This document shows, one piece after another, positions 19,966-29,168 of a DNA stretch of 46,983 nt (position 1 is its first letter; every line of letters begins with the position of its first letter). This DNA is from an uncultured bacterium (GTDB lineage Bacteria > Verrucomicrobiota > Kiritimatiellia > CAIVKH01). Both the position numbers and the translations under genes were made by a program. The stretch covers positions 1-46,983 of the forward strand of contig CALGMT010000022.1 in NCBI GenBank assembly GCA_937958885.1. Direction: 5' to 3'. The notes under the pieces are model-generated. The model did no database searches. It was given only the letters and a program-made list of their open reading frames with translations, and had not been told where the DNA came from.

Positions 19966-21273
19966 TCAGGGCAGCGCAAATTGAAAACAGTACAGCGTTC
20001 GGGCCTGCAACGGAAAGGCGTCGGGCGTGGCGCGCACGATGGCGACCGCGCCTTCGCGCGGGCCGTTCGGGCCCCAGTAGCGGATTTCCGTCAGGCGGGC
20101 GCCGGCGAAGGGATGCTCGATCCGGATCGCGCTCGCTGCGGCGTCGGTGTCGTTCAGCGCCCACACGGTGAGCAGGTTTCCGCGCTTGAAGGCGACGGCG
20201 GTCGTGAGGCCGGCCGGGACCGTGGTCTCGTGGTAGAAGCCGCCGCCGGAGGTGTTCACGAGATGTTTGTAGATGTGATAGATCCGCATCACCTCGATGC
20301 GCCCGCCGATGTTGCGCAGCGGTTTGTGCTCCTTTTTCTCGTTGCCGAGCGTGAGCCAGTCGGTGAAGCCGGTGTAGCCGGCGCGGACATGCTGGAAGAG
20401 CAGATTCATGTTGGACGCGGCCTGCGCGTCCGGGCCGCCCCAGGCGTGGAGCTCGGAGTTCCAATACGGCTTGTCGAGTTTCCGCGCGACGGCGGCGAAC
20501 TGCTCCAGCGTGCCGCGATGATGAGTGTTGTGGGTGGACGTGATGTCCCACGCGTCGGCGCGCCCGAGGGCGATGGCCTCGCGCAGCCACTCCGCGCCGC
20601 TCTGCCAGTTGTGGCTGGCGGGGGCCACCACTTTCGGCATGGCATCGCCCATGCGCGACCGCAGCAGGTCGATGGTCTTCACGGTTTCAGGCGGGCGCAT
20701 GAAACGGTCGTACTCGGTCTTGATGTAGGTGTAGTCGAAGGTGAAGCCTTGCTCCGCCATGAAGCGGAAGAAGCGCTCCAGGTAGGCCGCGGCCTTGTCG
20801 GGGTGGAATCGCAGGAACGCGCGCGGACGATCCGGATCGGCCAGCAGCGGGTTGTCATATTCGTTGATCCACAGCGGAAACGGCGCGAAGGGGCCGCCCT
20901 TCAAGTCGTTGAAAATCGGGCGCGGCACGGCGAAGAACTTGATGTCCGGCCGCGCGCGTTTCAGCGCGCGCATGATTTGGAGCTGCAAGTCGTACACGCT
21001 CCAATCGATCCGGCCCTCTTCGAGTTCCGCGCCGCCGTTGATGGCGACTTTCACGTGGTTGACCTGCACCTCGCCGACCATCAGACGCGCCAGTTCGTCG
21101 AGATCGACCTGCTTATTGTTTTCAACCACATGCCACAGGCGCTCGATGTCGAATCCGTACACCATCGGAAAGCGGCCGGGTTCGGGACTGACGCGGATCA
21201 CGAATTCGCTTCGGGCGGCGGGGACGGCGAACAATGCGCAGGCGAGGAGACAGAGCCGGATAAATCTGTTCAT
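19966..21273 (-). CDS. Secreted clan GH-A glycoside hydrolase, GH30-like
   Basis: 435 residues with signal peptide MNRFIRLCLLACALFAVPAARS. A (beta/alpha)8-type fold is suggested by alternating strands and helices from ~35 to 330 (GFDIERLWHVVENN, HVKVAINGGAE, DIKFFAVPRPIFN). Two candidate catalytic acids fit clan GH-A spacing: Glu187 in FDYTYIKTEYD (acid/base) and Glu274 in YWNSELHAWGG (nucleophile). The last ~90 residues form a beta-sandwich (GNLLTVWALND, RTLYCFQFALP), as in GH30. The exact family is not certain; GH39 is the alternative. The start lies 24 bp after the GH2 stop, with AGGA upstream, so it is the second gene of that operon. Confidence 0.7.
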   Translation of the reverse strand: MNRFIRLCLLACALFAVPAARSEFVIRVSPEPGRFPMVYGFDIERLWHVVENNKQVDLDELARLMVGEVQVNHVKVAINGGAELEEGRIDWSVYDLQLQIMRALKRARPDIKFFAVPRPIFNDLKGGPFAPFPLWINEYDNPLLADPDRPRAFLRFHPDKAAAYLERFFRFMAEQGFTFDYTYIKTEYDRFMRPPETVKTIDLLRSRMGDAMPKVVAPASHNWQSGAEWLREAIALGRADAWDITSTHNTHHRGTLEQFAAVARKLDKPYWNSELHAWGGPDAQAASNMNLLFQHVRAGYTGFTDWLTLGNEKKEHKPLRNIGGRIEVMRIYHIYKHLVNTSGGGFYHETTVPAGLTTAVAFKRGNLLTVWALNDTDAAASAIRIEHPFAGARLTEIRYWGPNGPREGAVAIVRATPDAFPLQARTLYCFQFALP

Positions 21274-21297
21274 GAGATCGATTCCTGTTGGGGCGGG

Positions 21298-24069
21298 TTA
21301 TCGCGGTTTCACATCGGCGTAGGGCGATCGGGCATTCAGCGCGCGGCGCAGATCGTCGGGTTCGACGGCAACGGTCGGTGAAAAGGCATCGCTCTGCATG
21401 AAGGCCAGCACGCTCGCGCGGAACTGGCGCGCGGCGTGGCGGCACGCCGGCAGGCGCATCAAGTCCGCCCCGCAGACCAGGAGCTTCGCCCGACCGACGG
21501 CGACCTCGAAGACGAGTCCCAGCCGCTGGTTGGTGAACCAATCGTCGATCACGCGGACGATCGGCTCCACGGCGGGCGGGAGCGGGTCGAGGATGACCGC
21601 CTTTGCGCGGTCGAGCACCTCCCACCATTGCCAGTTCGTGTGGAATTCCGTCGGGAAATGTCGAAAGAGCGGGTGCGCCGGATCGCAGAGGATGCCGAGC
21701 GTGTGCGGGGCCTGCGCGCGGGTCCAGGCGGTGTTCCAGAAAATCGGGGTGAACCCGAGCTTCACATCGTCCGGCCCCCGGCGCGGCAGCAATAGAATCT
21801 TCCCGCCGCCCTCGGCCCGCTCCAGCGCTTCGTCGAGCGAGGCGGTGACCAACACCTCGCCGGAGTCGTGCCGGCGATCCGCGATCGGATAGACCCAGAG
21901 TTCCCAATCGTTTTCGATCTCCGCGCCGGCGAGTCTCACCGCGAGCCGGCATTTCGCCGGCGCGGCGACGCGGTCCAACGCGCAGACGACCGCGCCGAGC
22001 GCGATACCATTGCCGATCGGGACATCGCGCGCGGGAAGTTGCCCGGATGCGATCACGGTTCCCGCATTGTCGCAGAGTGTCCATTCCGCCGCCGCGTTCG
22101 CGAGCGGCGCGGGGCCGAAATGCGCGATCTCGATCTGCGCGAACAAGGTGTCCTCGACACTGAAGACGCGGCGTTCCAGTCGCGCGAGCAGGACGGTGGC
22201 GTTCTGGAATCGGCGAAAGGCCGCGCCGGTCGTGTATCCCTTTTCTTTCCAGCAGGTGTTGAACCATCCGACCGGGGCCGTGCCCTGGCCGGGAAAATCG
22301 TTCGCCTGCAGGAGTTGGTACCCCGCCATCTCGCGCGTACGCAGCGCCGTTTCGATTTCCTCGCGATAGCAGAGCGCCTGCAGCTTCCCGCTGGCCTGCA
22401 CGAAGGCGTCCGCCAGATCGCCCATGTGATTCGCTTCGAGCGATGCCCGGAAAATCTCGTAATTGCGCGCGCGCAGCGGGCCGCGCAGCGCGTCGATGTC
22501 GCGGAAATCGGGATAGGCGCACCATTGCCCGGTCTCGTGGGCAACGAGCGGGCGGTCGGATTGCAGCACGTGGAGGCGAAAATCGTGGACCGTGGAAGGC
22601 GGCATCGCATTGAGCCGCGAATCGAGGCCCTCGCCCCAGCGATGCAGGCGCGGCTGCGGGAGGTTGTCGTATTCGTTTTCGTCCAACTTCGGCCACCCCG
22701 CCGCGCCGGTGTGCAGGCGGCGCGGCTCCTCCGCCTTCCAATAGCGAAGCCACTCGGCGAGATAGCGATGCATCTCGCCGGCGGGCTCGTTGCCGCAGGC
22801 CATGAACAGAAACGACGGATGATGGCCGTAGGCCCGGACGATCGCGCGGCCTTCCTCGTAGAGCCACGCATCGAGCGCCGGATCCACACCCAGACCGGTG
22901 GTGGTGTTGGCCCACGAGCCGCATTCGATTTGCAAGTAGAACCCCTGCTCGTCCGCCGCGTCGAATGCCGCGTCGGGCGGACACCAAGAATGGAACCGAA
23001 CGTGGTTGAAGCCATAGTCGCGCAGCTTGGAAAATATTCGCTGCCAGGACTCCTTATCGGTCGGCGGATAGCCGGTCTGCGGAAAAACGGCGCATTCGAG
23101 GGTGCCGCGCAGAAACAGTCGCCGCCCGTTGAGCAAGATGTGACGGCCCTCGACGCGGACCGTGCGCAGGCCGACGCGGAGCGACCGCCGGTCGTCCGCA
23201 TCGTCGCCGGACAACGCGACGTCGATCGTATGCAGCGCCGGACAGCATTCGTCCCAGCGCAGCGCATTGTCCGGGAACGCGTGCTCGACCTCAATACGCG
23301 CGCCGTCCGCATTCCACGATACCGGATGCGCGCGGCCCCCTGATCGCAGCACGCCACGTCCCGGGCGACCCGTCGCGTTTCCGATGCGAATGCGCAGGCG
23401 GCCCGCGGGGCGCTTCGAATCGGGAAAGAATTGCACATCGTCCAGCCAGACCGGCGACGTGGCGCGCAGCTCGATTCGACCCGCGATCCCGTTCCAGTTG
23501 CTTTGCGTGTTGTCGCTGACGCTGTGCGCGTTCGGTCCGACGTTCACGTGCAGACGATTATCGACGCCGATTTCGAGCATGTGCAGACCCGGCGCGAGCG
23601 CACAGCCGAGATCGTGCTCGTGCGGCGCGCCGAGCGAGTTGCGCGAGCCGAGCGTCCGTCCATCCACCCGCACCGTCGTCGAGATATGCGGCCGTTCCAG
23701 GAACAGCACAATACGGCGGCCCCGCCAGGACTCCGGGATCGCGACCTCGCGCGCGAACCACGCCATACCGGTGTAGTGCCGCTCGATCTGGAGCCAGAAC
23801 GGAATCTTAATTGCGCCCGGCTGCCGATACGGCGCATACCGCTCTTCGGTGAACCAGGATCGATCGACAATCTGACCGGTCCATGCCGTATCGATTCCGG
23901 GCGGCTCGCCGAACCCCTGCGCTTGAAGGCTGCCCGGCAGTTCCACGCGATGCGGATACGCGGCGGGCGGTGTGTCGGCCATCGCCAGGCGCCAGACGCC
24001 CGACAAATCGAGCGCCGCGCCGAATTCATCGACCGCCGCCGCCTCGTGTGTGATCCGTAGGGATGTCAT
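21298..24069 (-). CDS. Cytoplasmic GH2 family glycosidase (beta-galactosidase/beta-glucuronidase-like)
   Basis: 923 residues from ATG 24069 (TSLRITHEAA). Domain order follows GH2. The N-terminal jelly-roll sugar-binding domain (~20-205) includes YTGMAWFAREVAIPESWRGRRIVLFLERP and QSNWNGIAGRIEL. An immunoglobulin-like domain spans ~208-305. The TIM barrel (~305-600) has acid/base Glu428 in FMACGNEPAGEM and nucleophile Glu512 in LVAHETGQWCAYPD. The ~320-residue C-terminal extension is beta-rich and unassigned. There is no signal peptide, so it acts on imported oligosaccharides. A promoter and a LacI-type pseudo-palindrome lie at 24116-24143. It leads an operon with the GH30-like gene. Confidence 0.88.
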   Translation of the reverse strand: MTSLRITHEAAAVDEFGAALDLSGVWRLAMADTPPAAYPHRVELPGSLQAQGFGEPPGIDTAWTGQIVDRSWFTEERYAPYRQPGAIKIPFWLQIERHYTGMAWFAREVAIPESWRGRRIVLFLERPHISTTVRVDGRTLGSRNSLGAPHEHDLGCALAPGLHMLEIGVDNRLHVNVGPNAHSVSDNTQSNWNGIAGRIELRATSPVWLDDVQFFPDSKRPAGRLRIRIGNATGRPGRGVLRSGGRAHPVSWNADGARIEVEHAFPDNALRWDECCPALHTIDVALSGDDADDRRSLRVGLRTVRVEGRHILLNGRRLFLRGTLECAVFPQTGYPPTDKESWQRIFSKLRDYGFNHVRFHSWCPPDAAFDAADEQGFYLQIECGSWANTTTGLGVDPALDAWLYEEGRAIVRAYGHHPSFLFMACGNEPAGEMHRYLAEWLRYWKAEEPRRLHTGAAGWPKLDENEYDNLPQPRLHRWGEGLDSRLNAMPPSTVHDFRLHVLQSDRPLVAHETGQWCAYPDFRDIDALRGPLRARNYEIFRASLEANHMGDLADAFVQASGKLQALCYREEIETALRTREMAGYQLLQANDFPGQGTAPVGWFNTCWKEKGYTTGAAFRRFQNATVLLARLERRVFSVEDTLFAQIEIAHFGPAPLANAAAEWTLCDNAGTVIASGQLPARDVPIGNGIALGAVVCALDRVAAPAKCRLAVRLAGAEIENDWELWVYPIADRRHDSGEVLVTASLDEALERAEGGGKILLLPRRGPDDVKLGFTPIFWNTAWTRAQAPHTLGILCDPAHPLFRHFPTEFHTNWQWWEVLDRAKAVILDPLPPAVEPIVRVIDDWFTNQRLGLVFEVAVGRAKLLVCGADLMRLPACRHAARQFRASVLAFMQSDAFSPTVAVEPDDLRRALNARSPYADVKPR

Positions 24070-24115
24070 CGGTTCCCGCTGCTGTCGCGCCCGTCGTCCC
24101 ACGGGTTGATCTGTT

Positions 24116-24143
24116 TATATATCACGTTATATCCATAGGTCAA
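24116..24143 (-). promoter_or_regulatory. Promoter of the GH2 operon with embedded LacI-type operator
   Basis: On the minus strand TTGACC (24143-24138), a 16-nt spacer and TATATA (24121-24116) make a good sigma70-type promoter. The pseudo-palindrome ATATCACGTTATAT (24119-24132, plus strand) overlaps the -10 box and most of the spacer, so bound repressor would block polymerase. It matches sites at 41172-41185 and 45872-45885. Confidence 0.7.
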
Positions 24144-24226
24144 ACAGCTTTGCTGGCGACGCGCTTCGCTCATTTGCGCGCGCCGGATTATTTGGTATCA
24201 TATGCCATCGATGCAGGAGGTCATGC

Positions 24227-25171
24227 ATGAAAGCGGTGGTCATCGATAACTTCGGCGGCGCGGACGTATTGGTGTGTCGAGAGCATCCGAAGCCCGTGCC
24301 GGGCAAGGGCGAGGCGCTGATCCGCGTAAAAGCAGCCGGGGTCAATCCGGTCGACTGGAAAACCCGCGAGGGTCTATTGAAAACGCGGCTGCCGCACCAG
24401 TTTCCGATCATCCTCGGGTGGGATGTCGCCGGAACGATCGCCGCGCTCGGGCCGGGGTGCCGGCGGTTCAAAAAGGGCGACGCGGTGTACGCCTACGCGC
24501 GCAAGCCGATCATCAAGGACGGGTGCTATGCGGAGTTCGTGGCGCTGCCGGAAAAACACATCGCGGCGAAACCCGCGACGCTCGACTTCAAGCAGGCGGC
24601 GTCGATCCCGCTGGCGGCGCTGACGGCGTGGCAGTCGTTGTTCGACGCCGCCGGACTGCAGCGCGGGCAGACGGTATTGATACACGCGGGAGCGGGCGGC
24701 GTCGGCGGATTCGCGGTGCAGCTCGCGAAATGGAAAGGCGCGCGCGTGATCGCAACGGCGAGCGCGGCGAACCACGAATACGTGCGCGGACTCGGCGCGG
24801 ACGAGGTGATCGATTACACGTCGACCGACTTTGTCGAAGCGGTCCGCGCGCTCGCGCCGAAGGGGGTTGATGTCGCGTACGACACCGTCGGCGGAGAGGT
24901 GCAGGAGCGGACCGTTGCGACCGTGCGAAAAGGCGGCGCACTCGTGACGATTCTCGCGCCGACCCCGGCGGCGCAACAGGCGAAGGGCATTCGGTTGCAC
25001 TACGTGTTCGTCGCGCCGAATGCCGCGCAGCTCAAACGGTTGGCCGCGCTGGCGGACGCGGGGCGCTTGCGCACGCATCTGGCCGCCGTGCTGCCGCTGG
25101 AGCAGGCCGCCGAGGCGCATCGGCTGATTCAGACCGGGCATACGCGCGGCAAGATTGTGCTCGTGCCCTGA
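24227..25171 (+). CDS. Quinone oxidoreductase-type NADP-dependent MDR dehydrogenase
   Basis: 314 residues with a strong ribosome site, GGAGG, 7 nt before ATG. It is a zinc-free medium-chain dehydrogenase: a GroES-like N-domain (KAVVIDNFGGADVL, VKAAGVNPVDWKTREG, ILGWDVAGTIAALG) and a Rossmann nucleotide-binding domain (VLIHAGAGGVGGFAVQLAKWKGARVIAT). The Zn-ligand Cys/His set of alcohol dehydrogenases is absent. The family reduces quinones or alpha,beta-unsaturated carbonyls with NADPH. The C-terminus HRLIQTGHTRGKIVLVP is canonical. It is monocistronic, divergent from the GH2 operon, and followed by a strong hairpin. Confidence 0.92.
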   Translation: MKAVVIDNFGGADVLVCREHPKPVPGKGEALIRVKAAGVNPVDWKTREGLLKTRLPHQFPIILGWDVAGTIAALGPGCRRFKKGDAVYAYARKPIIKDGCYAEFVALPEKHIAAKPATLDFKQAASIPLAALTAWQSLFDAAGLQRGQTVLIHAGAGGVGGFAVQLAKWKGARVIATASAANHEYVRGLGADEVIDYTSTDFVEAVRALAPKGVDVAYDTVGGEVQERTVATVRKGGALVTILAPTPAAQQAKGIRLHYVFVAPNAAQLKRLAALADAGRLRTHLAAVLPLEQAAEAHRLIQTGHTRGKIVLVP

Positions 25172-25202
25172 TCGCGTTGGGGCGCCGACACATTCGCCAC
25201 CC

Positions 25203-25236
25203 CCTCTTCCAACCGCCGCACGGCGGTTGGAAGAGG
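25203..25236. terminator. 16-bp perfect hairpin after the MDR gene
   Basis: Arms CCTCTTCCAACCGCCG (25203-25218) and CGGCGGTTGGAAGAGG (25221-25236) pair perfectly with a 2-nt CA gap. It begins 32 nt after the stop codon. There is no T-tract, so termination would be Rho-type or the hairpin may protect the 3' end. Confidence 0.6.
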
Positions 25237-25312
25237 ACTGTGGGTACGTTGATGTTTCCGCCGGCGCGGGCATCGACCGCGCTTACAGATTGTTCCCGTC
25301 TCGCCGTGCGCA

Positions 25313-25373
25313 GGGCGCGGCGTCCCGACGCGCCGCATATCGATTCCCGGCGGGTCCGGAGGCCCGCCCTGCC
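25313..25373. repeat. GC-rich dispersed repeat, copy 3
   Basis: GGGCGCGGCGTCC-CGACGCGCCG followed by CCGGCGGGTCCGGAGGCCCGCCCTGCC. It is the same composite as at 17156-17212, and its right half recurs at 9528-9548. The 3' half forms a GGCGGG/CCCGCC stem. The rest of 25172-25467 holds the hairpin at 25203 and the leader of the sugar operon. Confidence 0.7.
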
Positions 25374-25467
25374 CTTTCAATATGCGGCGCCGCACCAGGA
25401 TGATCTATAAGCCCCTTCCCGCGCGCGGTTGACACCGCCGCTCGCGGACGGGTACGGTTTTCTGCCT

Positions 25468-26415
25468 ATGGCAACATCTTCCCCCCGCGTCCTCGTCACA
25501 GGCGGCGCCGGCTATATCGGCGCCGTCCTCGTCCCCATGCTGCTCCAGCGCGGCTTCGCCGTAACGGTGATCGATAATTTCTCCTTCAATCAAGCCTCGC
25601 TGCTCGATTGCTGCCATTACGACGCCTTGACCGTCGTGCGCGGCGATGTGCGCGACCACGCGCTCATCAAAAAACATCTCGATTCGGCGGATATCGCGAT
25701 CCCGCTCGCCTGTCTCGTCGGCGCGCCGATCTGCGCGCAGCGCCCGCGCGAAGCGGAGGCGATTAACCGCGATGCCGTGAAGATGATCGTCGATCTTTCG
25801 CGGCCGGATCAAAAAATCCTCTATCCCAACACGAATAGCGGATACGGCGTCGGGAAAGAGGGCGAGTTCTGCACCGAAGACTCGCCGCTGAATCCGATCT
25901 CCGTGTACGGCGTCACCAAGGTCGAAGCGGAAAAATATGTCCTCGAAAGCGGACGCGGCCTCACGTTCCGACTCGCCACGGTGTTCGGCGTCAGCCCGCG
26001 CATGCGCATCGATCTGCTCGTCAACGACTTCACCTACCGCGCGGTCACCGACCGCTTCGTCGTGCTCTTCGAAGCGCACTTCAAACGCAACTACATCCAC
26101 GTCCGCGACGTCGCCCGCGCGTTCCTTCACGCGATCGACCACTGGGATGCGATGAAAGGCCGCGCCTACAACGTCGGCTTGACCGAGGCGAATCTCTCCA
26201 AGATGGAGCTGTGCCTGGAGATCAAAAAGCAGGTCCCGGACTTCACCATCATGGAGGCGCCGATCGGCAAGGACCCCGACCAGCGGAACTACATCGTCAG
26301 CAACGAGCGAATCGAGCGCGCCGGATGGAAGCCCGCGCACTCGCTCCAATGGGGCATTGCCGAGCTGATCCGCGGCTACCAGATCATCCGCCGGAACCAG
26401 TACGCAAACGTCTAG
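25468..26415 (+). CDS. NAD-dependent sugar epimerase/dehydratase (extended SDR)
   Basis: 315 residues from ATG 25468. An open extension to 25429 precedes the Rossmann start and lacks similarity. The nucleotide-binding motif is VTGGAGYIGAVLVPML. The SDR catalytic pair is in SVYGVTKVEAEKYV (YxxxK), and sugar-binding segments follow (TVFGVSPRMRIDLLVNDF, YIHVRDVARAF). Substrate is not readable; neighbours point to a GDP-heptose or related nucleotide sugar. It is the first gene of a six-gene plus-strand operon, 27 bp before the next start. Confidence 0.85.
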   Translation: MATSSPRVLVTGGAGYIGAVLVPMLLQRGFAVTVIDNFSFNQASLLDCCHYDALTVVRGDVRDHALIKKHLDSADIAIPLACLVGAPICAQRPREAEAINRDAVKMIVDLSRPDQKILYPNTNSGYGVGKEGEFCTEDSPLNPISVYGVTKVEAEKYVLESGRGLTFRLATVFGVSPRMRIDLLVNDFTYRAVTDRFVVLFEAHFKRNYIHVRDVARAFLHAIDHWDAMKGRAYNVGLTEANLSKMELCLEIKKQVPDFTIMEAPIGKDPDQRNYIVSNERIERAGWKPAHSLQWGIAELIRGYQIIRRNQYANV

Positions 26416-26442
26416 AGGCGCTTCCGCAACGAGCCGATACGT

Positions 26443-27396
26443 ATGAACAACACCGCGTTCAAGCGAATCCTCGTCACCGGCGCGCACGGCTTTCTCGGCC
26501 ATCACGTTCTTCCGGAACTCAAGGCCGCGTTCGACGCGGAATTCGTGTGCCCCACCCGCGCCGAATACGACCTGCTCCAGCCCGGCGTCCCCGCGCGGAT
26601 GCTGCGCGATATCCAACCCGACTGCGTCGTGCACATGGCCGCCAAATCCGGCGGCATCATCGACAACAAAAACCGACCCGCCGACTACTTCTACGACAAC
26701 CTCGCGATGAACACCGCGGTCTTCGACGCCTCGTTCAAGGCCGGCGTGAAAAAGTTCCTGACCTTCATGGGCGGCTGCTCCTATCCCGCCCACGCCGTTT
26801 CCCCGATCGGCGAGGACCAGATGTGGAACGGCCTGCCCCAAATCGAAAGCGTCGGCTACTCCGTCGCCAAGAAAATGCTGCTCATCCAATCGTGGGCCTA
26901 CCGCAAGCAGCACGGCTTCAACTCCGTCGTGCTGATCCCGGGCAACGTCTATGGCGAGTGGGACAACTTCAACCTCGAACAAGCGCATGTCATCCCCGCG
27001 ATGATCCGCAAATATATCGAGGCGCGCGAAGCGGGGCGGCCGTCCATGACCGCATTCGGAACCGGACGCCCGACGCGGGATTTTGTGTATGCCGGCGACG
27101 TCGCCAAAACAATCCCCTGGTTCCTCGCCCACTACGATTCGAGCGACCCGATCAACATCTCCGCGGGCCGCCGCATCTCGATTCGCGAACTCGCCGAAAC
27201 CGTCAAAAAAGTGACGGGCTTTGAGGGCGAGATCGTCTGGGACACGTCGAAACCGGACGGCCAGATGGACAAGATTTTCGACGTGACGAAATTGCGCAGC
27301 CTCGGCCTCTCCTGCGACACGCCGCTGGAAGAGGGCCTCCGCCGCACGACCGAATGGTTCCTGGCCGCACGCGAGCGCGGCGAGGTGCGCCTGTGA
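26443..27396 (+). CDS. GDP-L-fucose synthase-like epimerase/reductase (SDR)
   Basis: 317 residues. TGAHGFLGHHVLPEL is the NAD(P)-binding loop, and HMAAKSGGI, KFLTFMGGCSYP and GYSVAKKMLLIQSWAYRKQHG follow the GDP-fucose synthase (WcaG/Fcl) pattern, with YxxxK in the last. NVYGEWDNF and GRPTRDFVYAGDVAKT also fit. In heptose systems, homologues act as GDP-6-deoxy-heptose epimerase/reductases, which would suit this operon. The actual sugar is inference. The TGA overlaps the GTG start of the next gene. Confidence 0.82.
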   Translation: MNNTAFKRILVTGAHGFLGHHVLPELKAAFDAEFVCPTRAEYDLLQPGVPARMLRDIQPDCVVHMAAKSGGIIDNKNRPADYFYDNLAMNTAVFDASFKAGVKKFLTFMGGCSYPAHAVSPIGEDQMWNGLPQIESVGYSVAKKMLLIQSWAYRKQHGFNSVVLIPGNVYGEWDNFNLEQAHVIPAMIRKYIEAREAGRPSMTAFGTGRPTRDFVYAGDVAKTIPWFLAHYDSSDPINISAGRRISIRELAETVKKVTGFEGEIVWDTSKPDGQMDKIFDVTKLRSLGLSCDTPLEEGLRRTTEWFLAARERGEVRL

Positions 27397-28187
27397 CCGA
27401 GTCCGCCGACGTCATCGTCATTGGCGCGGCGGGGTTTGTCGGCTCCGCCATCGCCGCCGAGGCGCGCGCGCGGGGGTTGAACGTGCTCCCCCTCACGCGC
27501 GACACCTATCGCCCCGGCCTCCGCGCAAAATGGATCATCAACGCGAACGGCAACTCGAAGAAATACCTCGCGCGCGAACAACCCGTTCGCGAGTTCGATC
27601 TTTCGGTCCGGTCGGTCATGCATTCCCTGCACGACTTCACCTGCGAACGCTATTGCTTCCTTTCCTCGATCGACGTGTACGACAACGTGAGCGACCCCGC
27701 CGCGAACGCCGAAACGGCGTTCATTCGGCGCGATCGATTGTCGCCCTACGGCCTTCATAAACTCATCGCCGAAGACCTCGTCCGCGCCTACGCGCCGCGG
27801 CGGCTGATTCTGCGGATGGGCGGCTTCGTAGGCCCTGGCCTGCGGAAAAACGCCATCTACGACCTGCTCAAAGGCCTCCCCCTGCGGGTGCATCCCGACT
27901 CGCGCTACCAGTACCAACACACCCGCGCACTCGCCGCGACTGCGCTGGACCTCCTCGCAGATGACACCGCGGACGATACGTGGAACGTTGCGGGCGACGG
28001 CGCGATCAGCCTGCGGGAGATCGCGGCGTGGATTCCCGGCGTCGTCCTGCCGGAACCCATCGGCGCGCCGGAGCATTACGAAATCAATATCGAGAAACTC
28101 AAGCGGCGCGGGCCCGTCGCCGCCACGCGCGAGACAGTCCGCCGTTTTGTCGAAGACGTGCGCGCCGGACGGGAGACGCTTCCATGA
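27393..28187 (+). CDS. Short SDR-type NAD-dependent epimerase
   Basis: 264 residues from GTG 27393, which overlaps the upstream TGA (GTGA). Motifs: VIVIGAAGFVGSAIAAEA (Rossmann), SSIDVYDN, SPYGLHKLIAEDLV (YxxxK) and LRMGGFVGPGLRKNAIYDLL. It is shorter than the two preceding SDRs and has an early WIINANGNSKKYLA segment. It probably acts as a reductase or epimerase on the same nucleotide sugar. It ends in ATGA overlap with the kinase gene, supporting co-translation. Confidence 0.8.
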   Translation: MTESADVIVIGAAGFVGSAIAAEARARGLNVLPLTRDTYRPGLRAKWIINANGNSKKYLAREQPVREFDLSVRSVMHSLHDFTCERYCFLSSIDVYDNVSDPAANAETAFIRRDRLSPYGLHKLIAEDLVRAYAPRRLILRMGGFVGPGLRKNAIYDLLKGLPLRVHPDSRYQYQHTRALAATALDLLADDTADDTWNVAGDGAISLREIAAWIPGVVLPEPIGAPEHYEINIEKLKRRGPVAATRETVRRFVEDVRAGRETLP

Positions 28188-29167
28188 TCATCGCGCGCAC
28201 CCCCTTTCGCGTCAGCTTTTTTGGCGGCGGCACCGATTTTCCCGAGTACTACCGCGAGCACGGCGGCGCGGTTATTTCGACGGCGATCGACAAGTATTGC
28301 TATCTGTCGGTCCATTCGCTCGGCCCGTTTTTCAAGCACCGCATTCGCGTCAGCTACGCGCAAACCGAAACCGTCGTGCACGCGTCCGAAATCCGCCATC
28401 CGCTCGTGCGCGAATGCCTCGGCCTGCTCGGCATGGACGCCGGGATGGAGATCAATCACGTCGCCGACCTGCCCGGCCGCACCGGCCTCGGCTCTTCCTC
28501 CTCGTTCACCGTCGGCCTGCTCCATGCGCTGCACGCGTTCCGAAACGAATCGCCCGATGCCGCGCAACTCGCACGCGAAGCGATCGTCGTCGAGCGCGAG
28601 CGCGTCGGCGACGCGGGCGGTCATCAGGACCAATACGCCGCCGCGTTCGGCGGACTCCGCCGCTACGACTTCACCGCGGACGGCGTGCGCGAGCGCATCG
28701 TACCCATCGCCGCCGACCGCAAGCACGCCTTGAGCGAACGGCTGCTGATGTTTTTCACCGGCGTCGAAAGCTCGGCGGAAACCATCCTGCAAGAGCAGCG
28801 AAAAAACACCGCGCGCAACGTGCCCGCCCTCCGCGAACTGCGCGCGATGACGGACCACGCGGAACGGCTTTTGATCGGCCGCGATGAGCTGGCATCGTTC
28901 GGACGCCTGTTGCACGCCGGGTGGATTCACAAACGCTCCTTGTCGTCCGGCATCTCGAACTCCGCGATTGACGACGCCTACGACGCCGCGCTCCGCGCCG
29001 GCGCCATCGGCGGCAAGCTGCTTGGCGCCGGCGGGCGCGGCTTTCTGCTGCTGTACGTCGAGCCTGCCGCTCAAGCCGCCGTCCGCGCCGCGCTCCGCGA
29101 CCTGATCGAGATCCCCTTCAGCTTCAGCGACGCGGGCTCGCAAATCATCTTTCGCAACGCCGATTGA
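28184..29167 (+). CDS. hddA: GHMP kinase, D-glycero-D-manno-heptose 7-phosphate kinase-like
   Basis: 327 residues. The N-terminus IIARTPFRVSFFGGGTDFPEYYREHGGAVISTAIDKYCYLSV is very close to the HddA pattern (RTPFRxSFxGGGTDxPxxYxxxGGxVxSxxIDKY). The GHMP ATP loop is LPGRTGLGSSSSFTVGLLHAL, and the C-terminal motif is KLLGAGGRGFLLLYVEP. HddA phosphorylates C1 of heptose 7-phosphate on the way to GDP-D-glycero-alpha-D-manno-heptose. The HddC-like transferase two genes downstream supports this. GmhA and GmhB steps are not encoded here. GGGAGA lies 9 nt before ATG. Confidence 0.82.
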   Translation: MIIARTPFRVSFFGGGTDFPEYYREHGGAVISTAIDKYCYLSVHSLGPFFKHRIRVSYAQTETVVHASEIRHPLVRECLGLLGMDAGMEINHVADLPGRTGLGSSSSFTVGLLHALHAFRNESPDAAQLAREAIVVERERVGDAGGHQDQYAAAFGGLRRYDFTADGVRERIVPIAADRKHALSERLLMFFTGVESSAETILQEQRKNTARNVPALRELRAMTDHAERLLIGRDELASFGRLLHAGWIHKRSLSSGISNSAIDDAYDAALRAGAIGGKLLGAGGRGFLLLYVEPAAQAAVRAALRDLIEIPFSFSDAGSQIIFRNAD

Positions 29168-29168
29168 C

